Below, piece by piece: positions 56,707 to 64,000 of a stretch of 64,000 nt of DNA. Each line of letters begins with the position of its first letter. Position 1 is the stretch's first letter. The DNA is from Clarkia xantiana subsp. parviflora (lineage: Eukaryota; Streptophyta; Magnoliopsida; Myrtales; Onagraceae), in NCBI GenBank assembly GCA_036873135.1, contig JAPTYO010000007.1, positions 60,560,383 through 60,624,382 on the forward strand, written 5' to 3'. The notes beneath the pieces are model-generated. The model had not been told where the DNA came from, searched no databases, and saw only the letters and a program-made list of their open reading frames with translations. A program made the position numbers and the translations under genes.

Positions 56707-56905
56707 TATTACCATAAATATATAATATATATTTTTTGAATATTACATAGTATTTAATGCATATCTACTGTCCTAATTTAAGCTAAACCTATTTTAGCAA
56801 CCCCATGACCTTTCATATTTAGATATTTCCTTCTTTAAACGTGTTACACATAACATTTTTAACATGTTACATACGTGTCGCGCGTACCAAAATTAGGTGT
56901 TTACA
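55488..56905 (-). repeat. LARD-1 5' LTR
   Basis: 1418 bp. A minus-strand CTATAAATAG box lies at 56585-56594, with a GC-rich block at about 56120-56440 as in the other LTR. It differs from the left LTR by substitutions, a longer TA run at 56661-56702 and a duplicated ATGTATTATTATT segment near 56510-56560. Confidence 0.92.
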
Positions 56906-56910
56906 TTGTT

Positions 56911-57309
56911 GATAGAAAGTCTATATGTAAATATAGTTTTTCCATGTGTCAACACAGTTTCCTCTGCTTCAATACAACTTTCTCTGTGTGAATACAGTTT
57001 TTCACTATGTCAACATAATTTTCTATGTCAATATAGATTTTGTCATGTTAACACAATTTCTATATGTCAACACTATTTTCTTTTTGGTTTTCAGTGATTC
57101 GAGTTTGTTTTGGAAATATAAGGAATGTTAAACTGTTTTTCGATTATGTGATTTCTAGTTTAGAGTTTCTATAGATATATGTATGTCAAGTTCAATGTCA
57201 TATTAAGTTTATAGATGTTATATAATTAAGAATTGTTTGCATATATGTTGACAAAAATGTCGCCTCACTTAAGATCAACTTATAACGTACTTAATAGGAT
57301 GCTCTGAAC

Positions 57310-57351
<42 letters not shown>

Positions 57352-58740
57352 AACAAGTATTCAGCTTATGCTAACACAATAGATATCCATGTTGAAAGTA
57401 TCGAGCGTATTCTAACACAAGGTTATTTGACAACTAACACTTTTTTTTTTATCCCTTTTAGTAAATTTCAACCTCACACACTTTTATTGTTGGTTTACTA
57501 TACAAATTATGTTTCTTATTGCTATACCTGTTATGACTCTTGGTATGTTAGAAAATTGTTTTTGGACTAGTTCTTGATAAGATAAGTTGCTCTTTTTACA
57601 TGTAAGTTCTATTTTTCCACTAAATCGTTCTAACAGGCTAACTAATTGTTCTAACACACTATGTTACAGTGTTCCATATTTTCCAATAACTGTCATAACA
57701 CTAACTAATTGTATTAACACACTCTATCTTTAATGAGCTATTAAGAGGTTCAAGTTATGCTTCTAGTCCCTTCAAAATCCATTATTTCAGGAAAACAAGT
57801 TTGGAGGATTGATAAGAACATGTTCCAAAATTTAGCCAATCTAATGCAATAACAGATTATAGTAAGAACTTATAAACTAAATGCAAACATGTTACTATGT
57901 TATGTTAGCATAAGAATTTTATATACATTTCATTTGTGATAATAAATATAAGGAAATAAAGGAGGTATATGATTATAGCTTACCATCTAAATAATTTACT
58001 AGGATGTTACATTTCTCATAAATTTTATACGTCATTTTCTATGTGATATGATTTAATTTTGTGTTTTTTATTTTATTTTACAGGTGCTATGCATAAAATA
58101 CAAGAAGAAAATGCATTATGAGCAAGATGGTTGACACTTTAGTTTGAGTTACTGTTTCATTCATCGAGTCATCTAAATATTTAATTTAACATGTATTGTG
58201 GTTATTGATATTAGTATTGTCAAATACATATGAAAAATGAACTTTGTAATGAGATCATTAACAAAGTTTGTGTACAATCTTTCCCCTACTAAATGAGTTC
58301 TAAAACACAATATATGAAAGTGTTATATTAATACTACAAGTCTAAATGATAGTTTCTAAAACTACAAATGCAATACTAAAGATCTACTATTGAAATAAAA
58401 CTTCTGAAACTAAAATTAATAAATTGCATGATATTTGTACAATTCTAAAAATTACTTTTAGCAACTGCAAAATTGATATTTGTTGTCAACACACCATTTC
58501 TTATGCTAACATTGTACTCCTAAAAGTATAGTTTAGTATTGATATCTGTGTATCTAGACAAAACATACAGGATTAACTTTCTGTATTGCTACCAATTTCA
58601 ACAAATTTTGATAGTTGCAATACTAAAGAGCCATATTTGAAATAAAATTAGTGAATCTAAAATTAATAAACTGTATGAAATATTATCATGTCTAATTATT
58701 ACTTTTAGCAACTGTAAAGTTGTTCTTGTAAGTTGTCAAC
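56911..58740. other. CACTA-1 interior, right part
   Basis: AT-rich sequence with many CAACACA and TAACACA words and a TA run near 57316-57348. No frame longer than about 66 codons and no recognised domain. Confidence 0.4.
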
Positions 58741-58745
58741 ACAAC

Positions 58746-59288
58746 TGTTGAAGTATCCTCCACCATGAGTCCCACACCGGCGGTGTGTTAATAATTAGAG
58801 CACTATATAAGCAAGTGGGCTACCTCCTCCTATTACCAATTGGTTTTAGGATGGAACCCCACTTGTGAAAATGGTTGCTGTATATTGGCCCGTTGGGTTT
58901 GACTCGGCCCAACGTGGAATTTAACATGGTATCAGAGCCCGGTTCCGATAGGCGGTGTTGGGTTTGTCCCCTTTGTTGGCTCCACGTACAAGGTTACCGG
59001 GTCGGTCCTGGCGTGAGAGTGGGGCTTGTTGAAATTAAGTCACAACCCGTCCGGATTTAAAAAAAAGCCGGTGTCTTAAAAAAAGAGTCCTCATGGTGCG
59101 GGGGATGTGTTGAAGTATCCTTCACCATGAGTCCCACACCGGTGGTGTGTTAATAATTAGAGCACTATATAAGCAAGTGGGCTACCTCCTCCTATTACCA
59201 ATTGGTTTTAGGATGGAACCCCACTTGTGAAAATGGTTGCTCTATATTGGCCCGTTGGGTTTGACTCGGCCCAACGTGGAATTTAACA
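58746..59288 (+). mobile_element. TRIM-1, terminal-repeat retrotransposon in miniature (543 bp)
   Basis: Two 181-bp LTRs (58746-58926 and 59108-59288) begin TGTTGAAGTATCC and end ATTTAACA, with three differences. TGGTATCAGAGCCC at 58927-58940 is a perfect Met-tRNA-type primer site. GTGCGGGGGATG before the second LTR is the polypurine tract. The exact duplication ACAAC flanks it (58741-58745 and 59289-59293). The internal part is 181 bp and has no coding potential; the frame at 58875-59060 is spurious. Movement would need proteins from another element. Confidence 0.95.
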
Positions 59289-59293
59289 ACAAC

Positions 59294-60007
59294 TTCTTTG
59301 ATGCTAACAACTAAGCCCTAACATACTACTTTAGTATTGAAATAATTGTATCTACAAAACCTATATGATTAAGTTTATGTATTGCTACCAAGTTTCAACA
59401 AAAAATGTAAATTGCAATACTAAACACTAAAACTTACCATTCAATTTATGAATCTAAAACTAAACAATCGTATGCAATATTAAAATTTCTATACTTGCTT
59501 TTAGCAACTGCATAGATGCTCCTATAACTTGTAAACGCAACATTTCCTATGGTAACATCTCAATCAGATTCCTCACTGTTATTAGTAGGTTGTAAGTAAT
59601 CTGATTGTCTCTTAAGTCAGATTTCACACCGAATGTGCTGTGTGTATCTCAAATTTATACACTACATGCACACATCAATTTCTGTTTGCAAAATAGTACA
59701 TACCAATCTTTCGGTGTGGAATATCCATACCATTTACCACGCTTAGATTAAACACAATAATATGAGGTGTGCAATCTGTTCGCATATGTGTTTGCACACT
59801 AATTACAAACTGTTCTGACTGTGTGTAAGTGTGTGATTTCTTGTGGTGTGCAATGACTTTACACACTAAAATGTTGGTGTGCAATCTGCACACGGATTAC
59901 CACCTCTAGCCCACAACCCATTCTAGTGTGGACTTAGAATGTAATCATATAAACACACCAGTTGCACACCAAGAAGTTGGTGTGTACTCTTGCATTTTCT
60001 TGTAGTG
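59294..60007. other. CACTA-1 right subterminal region
   Basis: From about 59580, GTGTGCAAT, GTGTGTAAG and CACACC words occur in both orientations up to the end CTTGTAGTG at 60007. No gene. Confidence 0.55.
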
Positions 60008-60442
60008 TTACTGGCTGCTTAGCTTAGTCTATTGGCTGTTCAAGCATGTATACTAGCAAGACAATACTTATTATTTATTACTATTTTACAAAATTAAAGT
60101 TGTTATTAATAAATTGAAAGTGTTATATAAATGTCAAATACATTAATTATTGTGGTGTCTCCAACAGAATCTAAACCATGAGTGTCTCTAAAAATCGCAA
60201 GCCATGACTTTATATGATCACTTGAGCCCGCCGTGCAATTAGGTAGTCGACTATATATACATTAATTTCAATGTCAATCATCATGATACGATCAAAAAAT
60301 TAAATATAAAATAGTTTTTGGACTGGAGGAAAAAATAATAATAGTATAAACTGAAATAAGGGTCTATATGAATCTTTTGGAACGATATCCATGCATGTCC
60401 AGATAGATAGATAGATAGATAGATATACCTATATATAAATAT
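60008..60442. other. Sequence between CACTA-1 and Tat-4
   Basis: AT-rich with a short GATA microsatellite at about 60400-60424. No gene or element recognised. Confidence 0.4.
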
Positions 60443-61181
60443 TGTTGGTTCACGGGCGAAGCTCCGTTACGTTCTTGACAGAAAGCTTGAACTCCTGAGC
60501 TCCGTGTAATCCTGCAAAAAGGGGATGACCTGGGTGGTGACCCAGAATCCCTCTCCGATGCCTAAATGAGTATATGATCAATGGGGTGGTAATCAGTAAT
60601 CTAAGCTCGTATTAGAGAATGTGTTTTCTGAGGTAACTTCCTCCTTTATATAGGAGGGGAAGTTACTCAGTTACCTGAGACTGCGCCTGGCAGTTTTACC
60701 CACAATTCCGCATATCTCGTTCGGGATTCCATATATCTCGCCCCACGCTCCGCGTATCTCGCCCGCTCTCCGAGTATCTCGGGCACGCCCTGCGTATCTC
60801 GGGGGAGGTTATCTATATCTTAACCGTCTCCCCACTACTCTATCTAGTAGGCGGGTTTCTCGGTCTTATCCTCTGATCACAAGTCCCAACTCCTGTCGGG
60901 GACTCCAGAGTTATCTCATTCTAGGTCACCACCCAGGACCCCTTGTCTCACGAGACAGGTCCAGCCTCATCGGGGCTTTATCATCGGGGCCTTCACGAAG
61001 GCATATCGGGGCCTACTCAGAGGCTTCTTGTCGAGAGCATTCAGCTCATATATCGGGACCGCTGAAGTCGGGACCCTTCGTACTGGGCTTCTGGGCCTTC
61101 CAGGCTTTTCACGAGGCCCACTGGACTTACTCGCCGTCTATCGACTGTTAACGGGGCTAACGATTACATCGGAACCCATCA
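60443..61181 (-). repeat. Tat-4 3' LTR
   Basis: On the minus strand this reads TGATGGGTTCC to AACCAACA. A minus-strand TATATAAAG box is at 60644-60652. U3 has diverged GATACGCGGAGC-type repeats at about 60707-60805, like Tat-2. The leader has CGGAGAGGG, a hairpin CTGGGTCACCACCCAG and a TTGCAGG block. Confidence 0.88.
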
Positions 61182-61195
61182 TTTGCCCCCAAGAC
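61182..61195 (-). other. Tat-4 polypurine tract
   Basis: GTCTTGGGGGCAAA on the minus strand directly before the LTR, the same as in Tat-2. Confidence 0.85.
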
Positions 61196-61212
61196 ATGGG
61201 GGACTTTTAGTC

Positions 61213-61345
61213 CGTCGTGTCTTCCAATTCCAGACCTCCCGATCTCATCGTCGGAGGCTTTTGTTTCCATACCTCCTGATATTGCCATCGGAGGCTTTTT
61301 GTCTTCAGACCTCCTGATCTCTCCATCGGAGGCTTTTGCCTTGAG
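61213..61345 (-). repeat. Three tandem units of about 42-47 bp in the Tat-4 3' region
   Basis: On the minus strand AAAAGCCTCCGATG and AGATCAGGAGGTCTG recur three times. Tat-2 has a single unit at about 29310-29350. The array lies between the polypurine tract and the promoter of the antisense gene. Confidence 0.85.
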
Positions 61346-61623
61346 CACAATTCTTGAATAACAGAGTTTCTCACTCATGATTGCCTTGGGCCCACTGGAC
61401 TCTAAGGACAGTTGCCAAATCCGAGGAGACTCCTCGGTTACTGTAGCATTAAATGCTGGGGATAATGAAACGACGCCCAAACCGGCGTGACTACTGCTTT
61501 CTGAAAAAGCACTCCTTACGTCACTAACGTCTCTTCCGTACCGTCCCTATAATTTCGGCGATCAAGATAGAGTCGTTTCATCTTCAACGGTCCAGATTGA
61601 ATCCATCCAGCTGTCCTTTTGCC

Positions 61624-61630
61624 TATAAAA
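61624..61630 (+). promoter_or_regulatory. TATA box of the Tat-4 antisense gene
   Basis: TATAAAA on the plus strand lies about 160 bp upstream of the first ATG (61787), with a pyrimidine-rich leader typical of plant genes between them. It points away from the LTR, so the gene has its own promoter. Confidence 0.65.
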
Positions 61631-61786
61631 GCCAAAACCCTGGCACTATTCACTTGTTCTTCACCGTTTCAATTTCTGGAATTCTGCCATTTTCAAACCT
61701 CGAAGCTTCTTCTCCAAGTTTCTTTTGCCCTTCCAGTGATCCAAGGCCTTCAGCCCTTCTTCATCTTTTCCGAGCAACCGTCAACA

Positions 61787-64000
61787 ATGTCTGGTAAGGT
61801 TTTCATTCTCTGCTTCTACGATTTGCTGACATTACCTTCTCCTCCTTTCTTAAGTTTTTCTGTTTGTAACCGTTTTTAGACGAAGCTAGTTCCGGGGAAA
61901 GGACCCCTTTTACCTTTGAGCTTGCCATTAACGAAATTTCTGAGACCTCATACGAGGTTGCTCTCCGAGAGGGCTGCATCACTTCAGACTGGGAACCCCG
62001 CTTCCCCTACGAGTCTCACCCAACCACCCGGAGAAAGCATATCGTCACGCGTCCTCGAGAGGGGGAGGTGTTCGTCTCCACCGAGAAGATAAATGCTGGG
62101 ATTCGATTTCCTTTTTGTGGGAACCTGGTGGAGATGTGCAACTTCTACCAGACGCATCCCTGCACCTTCTCTCCACATGCCATCCGCGTGTGGAACGCTT
62201 TCCAGGTTCTGTGCCTCCGCCAGCGGTGGACGTACAGTTTGCTACTCTTCCGCACCTTCTACGGGATGAAGTGTAATAAGGCTGGTGTTTGCTCCTTCTC
62301 TCCCCGACTCCCCAAGTGGACAAAGGAGCAACTTTCACGTTTCGGCTGGGACAGCGAGACCTGGAAGTTCAATAAGGATCGGGTGCTGATTCGTGACTCG
62401 GGGTCCGAAAATAGCGGATGGAAGAAGTATTACTTCTTCGTCCAGAACAGCTCAATCCCATGGCCCCGATGGGAGGTTGTGGCGGACCCTGCCCCCAAGC
62501 TCGAAGTCTACACCGAGGATGACCTCAACACTCTCCAGCTGGTCCAGCTTTACCGTTGGGGGGAATCCTTCATTCCCCTCGACGCCAACAAGCTCGTGGA
62601 GAAAGATTTGATTCATATCGGAGTCCGGCTCCTCGATTCCGTTTCCAAGGTTTTGGTTATCTGGATAACACTTCTAACCACTTTGTCTTTTCATTTTTGC
62701 AGCCAAGAAGGCATCTCTGTTGACCCATCTCATGTTGAAGCAGGGGGAGACCGATGCCGTCCAGGGTAGCTCCAAGCGGAAGCGGAAGTCGTTGAAGAAG
62801 GGTACTTCCTCTTCTGCTGCTCCCCCGACCGAAGAGCAGACCGTGGCCAAGCGGGCCAGAAGGGAGGAGATAGACCAAGCCTTCGGTGTCACCGCTGCTG
62901 AGGAAGGTAAGCGCGTTCGCCTCGCTATTAAGAAATATAGGAGGTTGGTTCCCGAGGAGTTTATCCCCGCTGATCGGGAGTCGCGGGTCCGAGAAATTAA
63001 GTATATACTTCGAGGAGAAACCCCCCGCGTCCTCAAGGCGGGATACTACAACTTCTTTGGAAATGACCAACATCTCGAGCGCCAAATCATCTGGTGCCCC
63101 CATGATACTCTGCCAGATTTTATTCGTCCCGCCACCGCAGGTCCATCAGAGACCCTCACTCCAGGGCAGGCTGCTACTCCAACAAGGGCCGCGACTCCAC
63201 AGGAGCCGATGCTGGAGGATGCCCCGACGGAAGCTCAGTTCCGTCAGGTTACCAATTTGGAGGCTTCCCCCTCCTCCGAGGAGGTAAATGAAGGCGGCCT
63301 GCTCCCCCGCCAAAGGCCAGGTCGAAGCACCCCGAGGCCAGTTGTGGAGGATGTGTCTCGGAGTCCTCCCCCGGAGTTCCGCTCTCCGACTCCCGAGCCT
63401 CCGACCGAGGTGGCTCCTCCGACCGAGGCTTCCAGGGTCATCCCTCCTCTCCCCGTGGATGAGAATCTTTACAAGGTTTTCACCCCCGACCAGGAGACGT
63501 TTCCCTGGAACCCGATCGAGTCTCTTCAGGGGGTCTCACTCCATCGGGGAGACCTTCAGCCTAAATTGGCCCTGCATCTGCTGGCAGGGTCAATTCCGCC
63601 AGCCTTGAGGCGTCCAATCTCCTTGGCGCGGGAGGACCTCGAAGAAGAGCTCCGCAACATGGCTATCCGTCGGATGGAGGTAAAACTTTACTCTCGCTTT
63701 TATTCTTCCCTTCATTGTTCTTGCCTTCGATTATCGGATTTTAATCCCTTTTTCCCTTTTGTCTTAGGAAACCGCGGACCAGCAGCGCTGCTTCGGCTTC
63801 ATCCTGGCTCTGAAGGGTGCTTTGGAGGAGGCACAAGCCAAGTCGGACCCCGACATGTTGGCCAAGCTCCAAGCGGACCTCGACGAGGCTGTAGCGGCCA
63901 GGAATAAGATAGCCAAGGAACAGGCTCTCCTTGGTGAGAAGGCTCTGGGCCTGCACAAGCAGGTCCAGGATCATGAGGTCGTGCTGCGTCGGGAGCAGAA
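61787..64000 (+). CDS. Tat-4 antisense gene: intron-containing coiled-coil protein, incomplete at the window end
   Basis: Exon 1 is ATGTCTG (61787-61793), followed by an 86-bp GTAAGG...TTTTTAG intron. Exon 2 (61880-62649) is open in the matching phase and encodes an acidic start (SDEASSGERTPFTFEL) and the conserved region (INAGIRFPFCGNLVEM, SPHAIRVWNAFQVL, WKKYYFFVQN). A short intron (62650 to 62702 or 62707; the second acceptor keeps phase) leads to exon 3 with a basic KRKRKSLKK stretch, a Pro/Thr/Glu-rich linker and a LAGSIPP motif. An 88-bp intron (63680-63767) keeps phase. Exon 4 is a heptad-rich coiled coil running off the window. Nothing breaks the visible 650 or so codons, unlike the Tat-3 copy. 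It resembles the Pfam family named putative gypsy type transposon (recalled, not searched). A nuclear, DNA- or RNA-associated role is only a guess from the basic stretch and coiled coil. Confidence 0.75.

Larger units (their letters stand above)
39708..56905 (-). mobile_element. LARD-1, large coding-less LTR retrotransposon
   Basis: LTRs of about 1.4 kb lie at 39708-50272 (interrupted by Tat-3) and 55488-56905, and the exact 5-bp duplication TTGTT is at 39703-39707 and 56906-56910. Orientation is minus: a primer site TGGCGACTCTGTTGGGGA lies at 55484-55467 next to the right LTR, and a purine-rich AAAGAGGGGCAAGC lies beside the left LTR (50273-50286). The internal 5.2 kb contains only tandem repeats and non-coding sequence; no Gag or Pol motif was seen. 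It therefore fits a LARD that depends on other elements. Confidence 0.9.
37274..60007. mobile_element. CACTA-1, probable non-autonomous CACTA element with nested insertions
   Basis: The left end is CACTACAAGAAAAAACACAT at 37274; the right end, read inward, is CACTACAAGAAAATGCAAGA ending at 60007. Both ends are followed by several hundred bases rich in GTGTGTAAT and GTGTGCAAT subterminal repeats in both orientations, a hallmark of CACTA elements. Removing the nested hAT MITE, LARD-1 with Tat-3, and TRIM leaves about 4.5 kb. I found no transposase. The 3-bp flanks (TGC left, TTA right) do not match, so the target duplication is lost or the two ends come from different copies. Confidence 0.65.
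60443..64000 (-). mobile_element. Tat-4, 3' end of a Tat-type element, minus strand, running off the window
   Basis: A 739-bp LTR with its polypurine tract on the high-coordinate side means the element's body extends to the right and is transcribed on the minus strand. LTR start TGATGGGTTCC, polypurine tract and 3' non-coding blocks match Tat-2. The only coding region visible is the antisense gene starting at 61787. Gag and Pol, if present, lie outside the window. Confidence 0.85.

Noticed and set aside
37271..60010. A 3-bp CACTA target duplication
   Set aside because: The flanks are TGC and TTA; they do not match, so no duplication is claimed.
1..64000. tRNA, rRNA, snRNA or conserved host protein-coding genes
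   Set aside because: None recognised; every long frame belongs to an element, a repeat array or low-complexity sequence.

Overview
The window is plant nuclear DNA, almost certainly from a eudicot. It is a dense stack of nested transposable elements, and I see no host gene, tRNA, rRNA or bacterial feature. The plant call rests on several signatures. There are Ty3/Gypsy elements of the Tat type (two RNase H domains, DGGS protease, CX2HX4HX4C Gag knuckle) and Ty1/Copia relics with a Met-tRNA-type primer site. There are also a Mutator-like element with a 9-bp target duplication, a hAT MITE, a TRIM, and ends of CACTA type (CACTACAAGAAAA). Apart from the 5' part of Tat-4, whose 3' end and antisense gene are visible, essentially every coding region is broken or belongs to a non-autonomous element.

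Layout. 1-11395: a minus-strand Copia copy (Cop-A) with a non-autonomous Tat element (Tat-1, 723-9254, target duplication ATCTT) inserted in its leader. 11396-12346: an inverted leader fragment (Cop-E). 12347-20162: Copia copy Cop-B (minus) with a non-autonomous MULE (18242-19583). 20163-37005: Copia copy Cop-C (minus), which holds Tat-2 (21507-30090, target duplication GCCCA, LTRs with 7 differences over 697 bp) and an oppositely oriented Copia LTR plus leader (Cop-D). 37274-60007: a probable large CACTA element. It holds a hAT MITE (37823-38314), a coding-less LTR element LARD-1 (39708-56905, target duplication TTGTT) and a TRIM (58746-59288, target duplication ACAAC). Tat-3 (40245-49448, target duplication ATAAT) lies inside the left LTR of LARD-1. 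60443-64000: the 3' end of another Tat element on the minus strand (Tat-4), running off the window.

How the parts work together. Tat-2 encodes the full set Gag-protease-RT-RNase H-archaeal-type RNase H-integrase, but it has a mutated RT catalytic box (YVND), an in-frame stop and frameshifts. Tat-1 and Tat-3 encode only Gag-like proteins with repeated zinc knuckles; Tat-3 also keeps a protease followed by a second Gag-like segment. They presumably depended on relatives for RT and integrase. Tat-3 and Tat-4 carry, next to the 3' LTR and on the antisense strand, an intron-containing gene with its own TATA box and a coiled-coil C-terminus. That gene, the repeated Gag modules, and a set of interleaved inverted repeats in the LTR leader whose sequence changes while pairing is kept are the most interesting observations. 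All coordinates and pairings were read by eye. Percentage identities and family names beyond those stated would need alignment.
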